Below are positions 32,914-40,553 of a stretch of DNA of 40,603 bases, in pieces (position 1 is the first letter of the stretch; each line of letters opens with the position of its first letter). The notes under the pieces were generated by a model. It was not told the origin of the DNA, searched no databases, and saw only the letters and a program-made list of their open reading frames with translations. The position numbers were made by a program, and so were the translations under genes. Source of the DNA: a virus; IMG/VR virus record IMGVR_UViG_3300018877_000010, positions 1-40,603 of that record. One strand, given 5' to 3'.

Positions 32914-34476
32914 ATGACCCAAGAGCAACAGGATTTCTTCGCGCACTTTACCGAGAAGATCAGCCAGGAGCTCGTCGACTACGTGACAAATAACGTATTC
33001 CGCTACAGCCGTTATATTTTCGTCTGGCGAGAAAAGAAAACGCAATGGGGCCACTGCACACATTGTCATCAGACTGTAGTGGTAGCTGAGGGGGAAGGTT
33101 ATCTCCGGCACAATGCTACTTGGAAGTGCCCGGTTTGCGAATCTGAAGTCACTGTGAAGTCGAGCGGCATAAGCCGCAAGTACATGGTCGATGAAGCGTA
33201 TCTGGTATGGTATGAGAAGTCGCTCGTAAATCCCAAGGCGATCACAATGAGGGGGATTCACCTAAAGCGTGACTATAGGGGAGACTTCAATTGCGTAGAG
33301 ACGGTGTTCCGGGTGGAATCAATGTATCTGTTTGCGCCTGGACATAGCGAACAGTGGTTCCAGACGTGGCAAGGCAAATGGTATAAATCAGAAAAGATTT
33401 TTTCTGAATGTAGTGGCAATGGATTTAATTACAACCACAGTATGTACCGTGTCCCACTCCACGTACCAGAGGAATGCATCGCGCGTGCGGTCAAAGGAAC
33501 TCCCTTTCAATACAGCACATGGAAGACATATTTCGACGGAGACATGGTTCGGTTTTTCGATCTTTTCACCAAGTATCCGTGCATCGAATACCTCACCAAA
33601 ACGGGATTCAAGGAAGTCGTCAGGGCGAAACTTAACGGCTGGAAAACCTATGGGGTAATTAACTGGCGAGCTAAGAGTTTGCCTGCGGTACTGAGAATGA
33701 CGAAGCATGATCTGAAAAATCTGCGGGCATCCAATCATCAGTTCTTGGATACCTACCTTCTGTATCTGATTCAAACTGCAAAGAAAGACGGCTCAAAACT
33801 GAGTATGGACGAACTCAAACGAATTTGGGCTGATCTCCCAGAGATGTATGAGCGCGACCTACGAAAAGCTCTGCAGAAAGCTACACTTCAAAAACTGTAT
33901 GCATATTTTAACAAGCAGCAAAAAAGAATCGAATTTTTAACTTCTGTCAGTGCAGTTCTGCTGATGTGGAACGATTATATCCGCGATTGCGTTGAACTTG
34001 GTTTCGATCTTTCTGTCGAGACGGTGCTTTTCCCATCTAATTTGCATTTGGCCCACGAAATCACTACTCGTCAAGTCAATGTCAAAAAGAATGAAAAATC
34101 GATAGCTGGGTTTAATGCGCGCAGCAAGGCTCTAGAAAAGCTAAGTTTTGCGGCGCAAGGTTTTTTCGTCCGGCCTGTTGCAAGTCAGGAAGAACTAATT
34201 ACCGAAGGTAAGACACTGAAACACTGTGTCGGAGGTTACGCAGACAGCCACGTTAAGGGACAATGCGGAATACTCCTTCTTCGAAAAGTGGATGATCCTG
34301 ATACCCCTTTCTACACGATTGAAATCCGGGGCACGATGATCGCCCAATGTTATGGTTACAAGAATTGTGCCCCGACTCCCGAGGTGGCAGCTTTCATCAA
34401 GTCATTCACTGCTGAGAAGTTGACCAAGAAAGAAACTGCACGGATTGAATCCGTAGAACTGGAGGTAGCCGTATGA
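32914..34476 (+). CDS. PcfJ-like protein
   Basis: The 520-residue product matches the PcfJ-like family in its C-terminal part (EGKTLKHCVGGYADSHVKGQ; YTIEIRGTMIAQCYGYKN). An N-terminal zinc-like cluster is present (CTHCHQTVV; CPVCESEVTV). The biochemical role of PcfJ is not established; it travels with PcfK-like proteins. It is A+T-richer in the middle than its neighbours. ATG follows a weak GCAGGAG. It overlaps the next gene by 4 bases. Confidence 0.82.
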   Translation: MTQEQQDFFAHFTEKISQELVDYVTNNVFRYSRYIFVWREKKTQWGHCTHCHQTVVVAEGEGYLRHNATWKCPVCESEVTVKSSGISRKYMVDEAYLVWYEKSLVNPKAITMRGIHLKRDYRGDFNCVETVFRVESMYLFAPGHSEQWFQTWQGKWYKSEKIFSECSGNGFNYNHSMYRVPLHVPEECIARAVKGTPFQYSTWKTYFDGDMVRFFDLFTKYPCIEYLTKTGFKEVVRAKLNGWKTYGVINWRAKSLPAVLRMTKHDLKNLRASNHQFLDTYLLYLIQTAKKDGSKLSMDELKRIWADLPEMYERDLRKALQKATLQKLYAYFNKQQKRIEFLTSVSAVLLMWNDYIRDCVELGFDLSVETVLFPSNLHLAHEITTRQVNVKKNEKSIAGFNARSKALEKLSFAAQGFFVRPVASQEELITEGKTLKHCVGGYADSHVKGQCGILLLRKVDDPDTPFYTIEIRGTMIAQCYGYKNCAPTPEVAAFIKSFTAEKLTKKETARIESVELEVAV

Positions 34477-35399
34477 GTGAATTGGTTATACAGAGAACGC
34501 CGGACGTGATAGCGGCGGAGATCAAAGCGATTGATACACAGGTGAAATCGATCGTCTTAACGGCCAGTGTGGAGATCGGCCGCCGGTTGATCGAAGCAAA
34601 AGAGCAGTTGCCTCACGGCCAATGGGGTAAATGGTTGGAGGAGTCTGTATCCTACTCGCACTCCACGGCCAATAACCTGATGAAGCTGTATCGCGAGTAC
34701 GGCGACAAAATCACAAGCATTGGGAATTTCGACTATGCCTCGCTTCCGTACACGAAGGCCGTTGCTCTCCTCGCAGTTCCTGCAGAAGAACGCGACCAGT
34801 TCGTTGAGGATCACGATATTGAGAACATGTCGGCACGCGAACTGCAGGAGGCGATTCGGAAGCAACGGGAAGCCGAGGAGCGGGCGGCGGCAGCAGAGAA
34901 GCGGGCGGCAGATGCAGAATTACTACGGCGAACCGATCTCGAAGCTCGTAAGACGTTGGAAAGGGAACTTCAAGAAAAGGAAGCAGCAGTTGAGGCTTTG
35001 AAGGCGCAGATGGAAACGGCAGTCGCATCCGAAGCGGCGGAGGATGTCACGCGCCTTCAGAAACAGCTCGAAGAAAAGGAAAACGAACTGCTCGATGCCC
35101 AAAAAGAATTGAAAAAGGTGCAGGCTCAGTTGAAGGAAAAACCGATAGAGGTCCCGGCCACTGTCACAGTCGAGAAGGTGCCCGATGAGATTCTGCAGGA
35201 GCTGGAGAAGCTTCGGAAGATAGAAGCGCAGTTTAGCACCTCTGAAGCGGCGATCAAGTTTAAAGTCGCCTTTGAGAGCTTGGGCTCCCGATTCAGCGAA
35301 CTGCTTGCCATTCTTACCGAGATCCCGGAAGAGGATCGCGGCAAGTACCAGGCTGCGGTGATCGGACTGCTTGGTAGCATGTCCGAGAAGATCGGATAG
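34473..35399 (+). CDS. DUF3102-like coiled-coil protein
   Basis: The 308-residue product begins with the DUF3102 pattern (IDTQVKSIVLTASVEIGRRL; YSHSTANNLMKLYREYG), found in phage and plasmid proteins of unknown function. Residues about 125-245 are a long coiled coil of Glu, Ala, Lys and Gln. The C-terminus is helical. ATG follows CTGGAGGTAG. The DUF3102 domain has been linked to DNA maintenance only by context. Confidence 0.8.
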   Translation: MSELVIQRTPDVIAAEIKAIDTQVKSIVLTASVEIGRRLIEAKEQLPHGQWGKWLEESVSYSHSTANNLMKLYREYGDKITSIGNFDYASLPYTKAVALLAVPAEERDQFVEDHDIENMSARELQEAIRKQREAEERAAAAEKRAADAELLRRTDLEARKTLERELQEKEAAVEALKAQMETAVASEAAEDVTRLQKQLEEKENELLDAQKELKKVQAQLKEKPIEVPATVTVEKVPDEILQELEKLRKIEAQFSTSEAAIKFKVAFESLGSRFSELLAILTEIPEEDRGKYQAAVIGLLGSMSEKIG

Positions 35400-35404
35400 C
35401 TACC

Positions 35405-36118
35405 ATGTGGTTTTTCTTCTTCGATGATGATCCTCAGCAGGTCGAGGCCGATCCGTCTGATAAGTGGAACGGGATCGGCCTCGGCTACCGGATCGAGTTT
35501 GAAGACAACGGGATGCATCGGCACGGCTATGTGTTTCATCTGCAGCACAGTGACAAGCCCGAAGTTCTGGCCCGCGTCTGGATCGAGGAGAAAAACGCCT
35601 GGGAAGAGTGGTTTGCTGTCGTGGTTGATGACATCAAGAACCCGATCCACGGCCTGAAACTTTGCGGCGAAGAATTGTCCGAGTGGGCAGAGCAATATTA
35701 CACGGCATGCCAATGGTACTTCGAGCAAAACGGTGTTTACCCGTTTCCATTCCGTCCTGGCTTCGACACGGATCTCGCTGAACAGCTCGATAATCACATG
35801 GAGAGCGCCAAGACGCCAACCTACCATGAAAAAAAGAACGGGCGCAAGATCAAGATCGATCACATAGGCGGCCTTGCTTCGTTTCGTGGAACTTTTGAAC
35901 TGATAGCTTATTACCAGCCTTGGTTTCCGCAAATCAAAGTTTACCACTGCCTTGTCAAAACAATCGAGGGCTACCGCGACGTTCACGTAGATTTCAAAAA
36001 AAGAGCTATCGCAGTATATCAGCCGACCAAACTGGTTGTGCTTGATCGGTACAAGTTCCGAAGCAAAAGGGACATGGACGAATTTGCATACGGGACCAAT
36101 GGAGGTGATGACGAATAA
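35405..36118 (+). CDS. Unknown protein, 237 residues
   Basis: I do not recognise this protein. It is rich in aromatic residues (MWFFFFDDDP; YYQPWFPQIKVYHCL) and acidic patches, soluble, and mixed alpha/beta. The stop overlaps the next ATG (TAATG). It lies in the accessory part of the replication operon. No catalytic motif is clear. Confidence 0.6.
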   Translation: MWFFFFDDDPQQVEADPSDKWNGIGLGYRIEFEDNGMHRHGYVFHLQHSDKPEVLARVWIEEKNAWEEWFAVVVDDIKNPIHGLKLCGEELSEWAEQYYTACQWYFEQNGVYPFPFRPGFDTDLAEQLDNHMESAKTPTYHEKKNGRKIKIDHIGGLASFRGTFELIAYYQPWFPQIKVYHCLVKTIEGYRDVHVDFKKRAIAVYQPTKLVVLDRYKFRSKRDMDEFAYGTNGGDDE

Positions 36119-36246
36119 TGCATTTCATTTGTCTCTCTTGCGGTTCTTTCTGCAAAGGCAGCGAGGAGCAACTGCAAAACAATTTGTGCGAAAAGTGTGA
36201 GGAGGTGCAGGCAGATGAAAAAGTGTCCTCGGCACCGGTTACGTGA
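36118..36246 (+). CDS. Small zinc-ribbon protein, 42 residues
   Basis: ATG 36118 lies behind GGAGGTGATG and overlaps the previous stop. Cysteines in ICLSCGSFC and NLCEKCEE form two CxxC pairs about 15 residues apart, a minimal zinc knuckle. It overlaps the start of the XRE gene. Function unknown; a DNA- or protein-binding adaptor is likely (inference). Confidence 0.6.
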   Translation: MHFICLSCGSFCKGSEEQLQNNLCEKCEEVQADEKVSSAPVT

Positions 36247-36487
36247 ACTCCGTCTGGCATTGGGCCTGACAGGTCCAACCATAGCGGCTAATGCGGGCAT
36301 GACAAAGCAAAACTACAGCTCGATCGAGTCTGGTCGCGGCGCGGCCCGAGTGGAGACGATGGCCCGGATTAACGCCTACCTCCGCAAAGAGAAGCAGCGG
36401 CGTATAGACGAACTGCAAGCGGAAATTGACCGTCTGAAGGCAATCGAGGTAAACGAGTTGCTTTTCATCCGTGGCGGAGTCAAGTAA
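36215..36487 (+). CDS. XRE-family regulator, 90 residues
   Basis: The product has one helix-turn-helix (about 6-60; RHRLRELRLALGLTGPTI; GMTKQNYSSIESGRGAAR) and a helical tail (RRIDELQAEIDRLKAIEV). GAGGAGG lies before ATG 36215; an in-frame GTG at 36197 is inside the upstream zinc gene and lacks spacing. It may regulate the middle genes. Confidence 0.72.
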   Translation: MKKCPRHRLRELRLALGLTGPTIAANAGMTKQNYSSIESGRGAARVETMARINAYLRKEKQRRIDELQAEIDRLKAIEVNELLFIRGGVK

Positions 36488-36521
36488 TTTAGCAAAAACA
36501 TGATAAGGGAGGATAAGGAAG

Positions 36522-37073
36522 ATGCAAGAAACAATGAACAAAGCCCAAAAGGAACATCTGCGGGACGTGTACAAAGAGGCGGTATCACGCTTCTCGCTCC
36601 AAATGGTGTCGAATCTGAACAATAACATCCATAAAGGTCACTGGGCGGGCGAAACAAACGTCTTTCTGCTAGAGAGACTGCGTGAGGAAATGCAAGAGCT
36701 GGAACTGGCCGTCATGCGTTGCGCCGATCTAAAGACGGTTTTTTCCGAAGCGGCGGATGTTGCTAACATCGCAATGATGATCGCCGACAACGCTGTTCGC
36801 GCCGATGAGTTACATGAACAGCAATACCAGCAATGGATGTTGCTCATGAATCGGGAGGGCATTCCTTATGAGATCGAAGAAGACGGGAGCATTTCGTTCC
36901 ACAACGATCTGTACAAACAGGAGGGGATTGCGGTTGCCAAGCAGCACGGCCTCTACACGATCACCGACACACCGGACCGCAAGCTGTTGCGCGATATCGG
37001 TTATCCTGCAGACATGTTGGACACGATGAGCGACGAAGATTGCGAAGCTGAAGTATCGCATCTCGGTGATTAA
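36522..37073 (+). CDS. MazG-like NTP pyrophosphohydrolase
   Basis: The 183-residue product has the all-alpha NTP-PPase signature: ERLREEMQELELAV (ExxE) and later VFSEAADVANIAMMIADNAV (ExxD) at about 50-95. Such enzymes hydrolyse NTPs or (p)ppGpp and help nucleotide control in phages. The C-terminal 80 residues (SFHNDLYKQEG; TDTPDRKLLRDIG) are an extension of unknown role. ATG follows AGGGAGGATAAGG. Confidence 0.7.
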   Translation: MQETMNKAQKEHLRDVYKEAVSRFSLQMVSNLNNNIHKGHWAGETNVFLLERLREEMQELELAVMRCADLKTVFSEAADVANIAMMIADNAVRADELHEQQYQQWMLLMNREGIPYEIEEDGSISFHNDLYKQEGIAVAKQHGLYTITDTPDRKLLRDIGYPADMLDTMSDEDCEAEVSHLGD

Positions 37074-37097
37074 CGGAGGGAATGTGAGGGAGACCAG

Positions 37098-37334
37098 ATG
37101 AAACTTACAAAAGCACAAGAGCGTGTTTTAAGACAGTGTGCAGAACAACAACAGAAAGGTGAATGGGTGAAAGTTTATGCCAAGGATGACCGCGGCTACA
37201 ACGTTCTAAAAAAACATGGTCTCATGAAATATGTGACGCGGCTGATCGCGCCTGATACAACGCAAGGGGTATTTGTTGTCACGGAAGCAGGCATGAACTG
37301 GATCGTTGAAAACCCGATAAAGGTCGGAGGATAG
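37098..37334 (+). CDS. Small winged-helix-like protein, unknown
   Basis: The 78-residue product is compatible with a winged helix (KLTKAQERVLRQCAEQQQKG; YNVLKKHGLMKYVTR; VTEAGMNWIVEN). GGGAGACCAG precedes the ATG. Function unknown; a terminator follows it directly, so it ends this transcription segment. Confidence 0.55.
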   Translation: MKLTKAQERVLRQCAEQQQKGEWVKVYAKDDRGYNVLKKHGLMKYVTRLIAPDTTQGVFVVTEAGMNWIVENPIKVGG

Positions 37335-37344
37335 AAGTTGATTT

Positions 37345-37369
37345 GAGAGCCTACGTGCTCTCTTTTCGG
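37345..37369 (+). terminator. Terminator before the late regulator
   Basis: GAGAGC (37345-37350) pairs with GCTCTC (37357-37362), then TTTT. It separates the replication/accessory operon from the late regulator. Confidence 0.75.
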
Positions 37370-37399
37370 CATTTTACCACATAGAGGAGGATGAAAAAG

Positions 37400-37861
37400 A
37401 TGACCACCGTGCAACCTGCTTTGGGGTTCGAGCTCAGGGAAATAGATCGAGACAAAACACGCGACCGGGTGGAGCAGGTATTGGAAGCCTGCCGGATGTA
37501 CATGCAGATCGGTTGTTATCCGGCAATCGAACCGCGCACCGTCGCCGCATATGATCCTGCTCTTCACAATCCGTCGGCTTCGACCGAGGACGTAGCGATC
37601 CGCAATGTGGATGAAGAAATGCGCCGCGCCAAGTTGATACGAAGCGTGGTGATGGCCGTAAAGAGGCTGACTCGGCAAGAGGCCGAACTGATCGTGCGCC
37701 GCTACCTGGATCTCGATGAAGAAGACACAATGGACTACCTAGTCTGGGAGAAAATGAACATCTCCCAGCGGAAATACTACAAGGTCAAGTCAAAGGCTTT
37801 CTACAAACTAGGACTCGCAATGAACATCGAGGTATATGTGGATGCTGAACAGTCCGCATAA
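37400..37861 (+). CDS. arpU: ArpU-family late transcription regulator
   Basis: The 153-residue product matches the ArpU/late regulator pattern: an N-terminal helix (RVEQVLEACRMYMQIGC), a middle with LIRSVVMAVKRLTRQEAELI, and a C-terminal sigma-like helix pair (RRYLDLDEEDTMDYLVWEKM, SQRKYYKVKSKAFYKLGLAM). ArpU-type genes lie immediately upstream of the late promoter in many Bacillota prophages. A spacer with three 24-bp-spaced motifs follows. GGAGG lies 9 bases before ATG 37400. Confidence 0.85.
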   Translation: MTTVQPALGFELREIDRDKTRDRVEQVLEACRMYMQIGCYPAIEPRTVAAYDPALHNPSASTEDVAIRNVDEEMRRAKLIRSVVMAVKRLTRQEAELIVRRYLDLDEEDTMDYLVWEKMNISQRKYYKVKSKAFYKLGLAMNIEVYVDAEQSA

Positions 37862-37877
37862 AAAACGTGCAGGAAAA

Positions 37878-37969
37878 CGACACGAAAATGATCGAGCAAC
37901 GCGACACGAAACCGTACGTGTTACTCGACACGATTTGCGCACACAATTTGTAAAATTACCTGCTAAGAT
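37878..37969 (+). promoter_or_regulatory. Probable late promoter with three CGACACGA sites
   Basis: CGACACGA occurs at 37878-37885, 37902-37909 and 37926-37933, exactly 24 bases apart. TAAAAT (37951-37956) is a good -10; a 17-base spacer places the -35 on ACACGA, the last six bases of the third repeat, so no consensus -35 exists. This fits an activator-dependent promoter. An alternative extended -10, TGCTAAGAT, lies at 37961-37969. Confidence 0.7.
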
Positions 37970-37994
37970 GATAGTGTCAGAAGATTACGGATAG

Positions 37995-38030
37995 ACCACT
38001 TGCGGAAAGAGAAGCAGGTGGTTTTTCTGT
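37995..38030 (+). terminator. Terminator just after the late promoter
   Basis: ACCACTTGC (37995-38003) pairs with GCAGGTGGT (38014-38022), including one G-U pair, followed by TTTTCTGTTTTC. It would end a transcript of about 60-70 bases from the promoter at 37951, unless antiterminated. Confidence 0.75.
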
Positions 38031-38070
38031 TTTCTGAGACAAGTTCTCGACGAAAGGAGGCAGGGTGAAT

Positions 38071-38460
38071 ATGAGCTATCATGATCTGGCGCTTGAAGAC
38101 AGACTCCTTCGGTACTTCCAGAACAAAGAGATCATCAAGGAACGGCGCGAGGAGAACAAGTTGCTTGAAGAAGAGATCGAGCAGCACTTCGCACAATCCA
38201 GCGAGGGAGGCAGGCTGGTTTTTGAGCTGCCGAATGGTGAGTGGGCGGTCTTGGAGATCAAGTCCACGGCTTACGAAGAGTTCGACCGGGACGGTTTGGC
38301 TTGCGAGTTGCTTGTGGCAAAGGACGAACTGAAAACGCCGTATGACTTCACTGTTCTGACCGCGCAAGGCAAGCTCACACCGGATATGGTGAAGCAATAC
38401 ACTGGCACGCGTGTCGTGGATCGCTTCAAGATGAAAAAGCGGAAGACCAAGCCGCGATAG
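38071..38460 (+). CDS. Unknown late-region protein with N-terminal coiled coil
   Basis: The 129-residue product has an N-terminal coiled coil (LLRYFQNKEIIKERREENKL) and a basic C-terminus (KMKKRKTKPR). I do not recognise the family. AAAGGAGG lies 10 bases before ATG 38071; an in-frame GTG at 38065 is only 4 bases away from it. It is the first gene after the late promoter and terminator. Confidence 0.6.
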   Translation: MSYHDLALEDRLLRYFQNKEIIKERREENKLLEEEIEQHFAQSSEGGRLVFELPNGEWAVLEIKSTAYEEFDRDGLACELLVAKDELKTPYDFTVLTAQGKLTPDMVKQYTGTRVVDRFKMKKRKTKPR

Positions 38461-38493
38461 AGCATCGCCGCCCAGAAGGAGAGGAGCAACTAC

Positions 38494-38604
38494 ATGAAGA
38501 CACTTATCTACACCGCGTTTGCCTGCGCCGCCGCCGCGCCGCTCGCGCTCGCCCTGAAGGGACTTCAACCGAAGCGGAGCACGTCCCGTGCCGCCCAGAA
38601 GTAA
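38494..38604 (+). CDS. Small membrane peptide, 36 residues
   Basis: ATG 38494 follows AGGAGAGGAGC. The product has one hydrophobic segment (LIYTAFACAAAAPLALAL) and a basic tail ending KRSTSRAAQK. It overlaps the HNH gene start. Unknown role. Confidence 0.5.
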   Translation: MKTLIYTAFACAAAAPLALALKGLQPKRSTSRAAQK

Positions 38605-38968
38605 AAAGCCCTGCGCCGCGCCGCTTTGCCCGAATCTGACGACCACGAAGTTCTGCGAAGAGCATGCCGATCGGGAACGGAAGGCGGTAGCGGAGCGGAA
38701 CGCCGCGTACGATCGGGAGCACCGCGACCCGCGCATCACGGAATTTTACAAGAGCACCGCATGGAGGAAGGCCCGTTTGCAGGCGCTGGTCCGCGACAAC
38801 TACCTGTGCCAACGCTGCCTGAAGCAGAAGAAGATCGTTAGGGCGGTTATCGTTCACCATCTGATCGAGATCACCACCGAGAAGGGATGGGCGCTTCGCC
38901 TGCACATCCACGGTCTGGAGAGCGTGTGCCACGCCTGCCACAACAAAATTCATAATGCAGGCAAATAA
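38588..38968 (+). CDS. HNH endonuclease, packaging-linked type
   Basis: The 126-residue product has the HNH fold: CQRCLKQKK, VIVHHLIEIT, then VCHACHNKIHN, where the two Cys-x-x-Cys pairs and the His-Asn-His residues are all visible. An extra N-terminal CxxxxC cluster (PCAAPLCPN) is also present. In many cos phages an HNH gene adjoins the terminase, and this one lies about 2 kb upstream of terS if the window ends are joined. GTG 38588 overlaps the previous small ORF, so translation may be coupled. Confidence 0.9.
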   Translation: MPPRSKKPCAAPLCPNLTTTKFCEEHADRERKAVAERNAAYDREHRDPRITEFYKSTAWRKARLQALVRDNYLCQRCLKQKKIVRAVIVHHLIEITTEKGWALRLHIHGLESVCHACHNKIHNAGK

Positions 38969-38969
38969 A

Positions 38970-38993
38970 AAACCACCGATGTCGGTGGTTTCG
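38970..38993. terminator. Terminator between HNH and the minus-strand gene
   Basis: AAACCACCGA (38970-38979) pairs with TCGGTGGTTT (38982-38991) with a 2-base loop. It lies between convergent genes and has flanking A and T residues, so it may work in both directions. Confidence 0.65.
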
Positions 38994-39009
38994 TTACAAG
39001 AAGTTTGTG

Positions 39010-39222
39010 TTAGCCTTCGATGTCCAATCCTGCTTTGGCATTGAAGATTTCATCTAGCAATTTCACTGAATGTCGAAATGCCCAAGCGGTGGCTTTAAAC
39101 TCTTCGCTGGTAAGTTCAACGCTTGCAGGATCAAGCGTGGACATGTGATCGTTGTGATCCGCAAGTCGCAACAGCTTTTCTTTGTATTCTTTGAGAAGAG
39201 TCTTGAGTGTTTCTTCATTCAT
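39010..39222 (-). CDS. Isolated minus-strand small protein, unknown
   Basis: This 70-residue product is the only leftward gene outside the int/repressor region. ATG 39222 is preceded on its strand by TAGGAGTG. It is helical (LKTLLKEYKEKLLRLADHND; AWAFRHSVKLLDEIFNAK) without motifs that I recognise. A convergent terminator lies at its 3' end, supporting a real independent unit, perhaps expressed in the lysogen (inference). Confidence 0.6.
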   Translation of the reverse strand: MNEETLKTLLKEYKEKLLRLADHNDHMSTLDPASVELTSEEFKATAWAFRHSVKLLDEIFNAKAGLDIEG

Positions 39223-39300
39223 CGGGTTTCACTCCTAGAGGTTAAATTAGGGCAATCGCCCTGAATGTATTTTACTTGATAAACAAAGGGGTGACAATCA

Positions 39301-39528
39301 TTGGATGAGATGCATTCCAATTCCAACGGACAACTCACGATGTTGGTGTTAATGCTGCTTTTCCTACTGATCTCCCAAGCGAGTTCCCGGTGGAAGAAGC
39401 GACGCGCCGACAAAGAGCTCTACGAGTGCTTGAACTGCCAGTGGTACTTCTTCGACAGCGCGGCCAAGGCAAGAGGGCAGCCGTGCCGGGCATGCGGCGG
39501 GCGCGTCCTGCCGATCAGCACGGAATGA
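39301..39528 (+). CDS. Small membrane protein with zinc ribbon
   Basis: The 75-residue product has one membrane segment (LTMLVLMLLFLLISQASS), then a basic linker and a zinc ribbon (YECLNCQWYFF; PCRACGGRV). TTG 39301 follows AAAGGGGTG. It could be an anchored membrane protein of the late operon, but function is unknown. Confidence 0.62.
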   Translation: MDEMHSNSNGQLTMLVLMLLFLLISQASSRWKKRRADKELYECLNCQWYFFDSAAKARGQPCRACGGRVLPISTE

Positions 39529-39547
39529 AGAGAGGAGCGAAGCGACC

Positions 39548-39928
39548 ATGCAATCCCAAGTTCATTTGGGTCCGATCACGGCCACGGTGAGCATCGTGGA
39601 TAAAGGCGTTGTGCACTCGGGCGGAGAGTTGACCATGAAGATCGTAATGGCAAGCGAAATGCCGATCACTCCGTACGTTGGTCAAATTCCCAAGCATTAC
39701 GAATTTGTAGTGGAGGTTCCGTGCGAAAACGGCACCGAAGAACAGCTCCTCATCGCGGCATACAGCCGCCCGAAAGAACATGTCTTCACGTTCCGGGACC
39801 GCTTTCGTTTGAGCGACGCAAGCGGTTGGTCGTCTGAGAATCTAAGGACTGGACTCGACCTGCTTAGCATCCAGAACCATCGAGATAAGGAGGGAAGCCA
39901 CAATGCAATGGCACAAGGTCGCGTATGA
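39548..39928 (+). CDS. Unknown late-region protein, 126 residues
   Basis: The product is beta-rich (SQVHLGPITATVSIVDKGVV; HYEFVVEVPCENGTEEQL) and soluble. I do not recognise it. GAGAGGAGCG precedes the ATG. It overlaps the next gene by 26 bases. Confidence 0.55.
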   Translation: MQSQVHLGPITATVSIVDKGVVHSGGELTMKIVMASEMPITPYVGQIPKHYEFVVEVPCENGTEEQLLIAAYSRPKEHVFTFRDRFRLSDASGWSSENLRTGLDLLSIQNHRDKEGSHNAMAQGRV

Positions 39929-40379
39929 CAACAAGACGTTTAGTTTGAGTTTCTACGACGAGCATGGTGAGCTCATCATCCAATTGCCGAAGGAAGCAGT
40001 TCACGGCTTCAAGCGCGTTCCCGTAAGGCCGGAGCTGGACGGCTGGCGAGAGGACACCGGCTTCGACCTGATGGAACATCAAGCCTACTACTGGGTTCTC
40101 AGTGTATACGCTGATGTAATCGAAGGGCTTGGACTGCAGCTTATGAACGAGAAAGGCCAATGCGTACTCGGTCATGGGGTAAAGGTCGAGTATGCATATC
40201 GCGACAAGTTCGACCGCAGTGGTTCCCGTTCAGTCGAGTACCAGTGCACGAACAGTGAATGCGGTCATACGTTCAATCTCTCCGTCTATTCGATCGACGA
40301 TGGAATTGCATGTCCGCAAAAGTGTGGATGCACTGCATTGCCCGTTGATTACTTACGGCAGAAGAGAGGGCAGGCATAG
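39903..40379 (+). CDS. Unknown protein with C-terminal zinc ribbon
   Basis: The 158-residue product has an N-terminal beta region (KVAYDNKTFSLSFYDEHGEL), and C-terminal cysteines in YQCTNSECGHTF and ACPQKCGCTAL that form a zinc ribbon. ATG follows AAGGAGGG. Unknown function; it lies just before the right end near the likely packaging site. Confidence 0.6.
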   Translation: MQWHKVAYDNKTFSLSFYDEHGELIIQLPKEAVHGFKRVPVRPELDGWREDTGFDLMEHQAYYWVLSVYADVIEGLGLQLMNEKGQCVLGHGVKVEYAYRDKFDRSGSRSVEYQCTNSECGHTFNLSVYSIDDGIACPQKCGCTALPVDYLRQKRGQA

Positions 40380-40382
40380 ACT

Positions 40383-40553
40383 ATGTGGCTGACATACTGC
40401 GTGATTGGTACGCTGCTCATCAACACGGCTGCTCTCTGTTATGTGGGATGGAAGATGGGGCAGATCAACAAGAGCATGGAAGCGACTGAAGCGGATATCT
40501 TCTTCGACCTGCATGTATCGAAGTGGCCGCAAGATGCCGACGAATCGAAGTAA
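40383..40553 (+). CDS. Small membrane protein, 56 residues
   Basis: ATG 40383 follows GAGAGGGC. One membrane segment (YCVIGTLLINTAALCYVGW) is followed by an acidic, soluble tail ending DADESK. Last gene before the right end. Unknown role. Confidence 0.55.
   Translation: MWLTYCVIGTLLINTAALCYVGWKMGQINKSMEATEADIFFDLHVSKWPQDADESK

Noticed and set aside
37943-37957. Similarity of CAATTTGTAAAATT to the palindrome at the HTH-TPR regulator promoter, as a shared operator
   Set aside because: The shared part is mainly the -10 box context (TTTGTAAAATT), so it may only reflect promoter sequence; one arm is imperfect.
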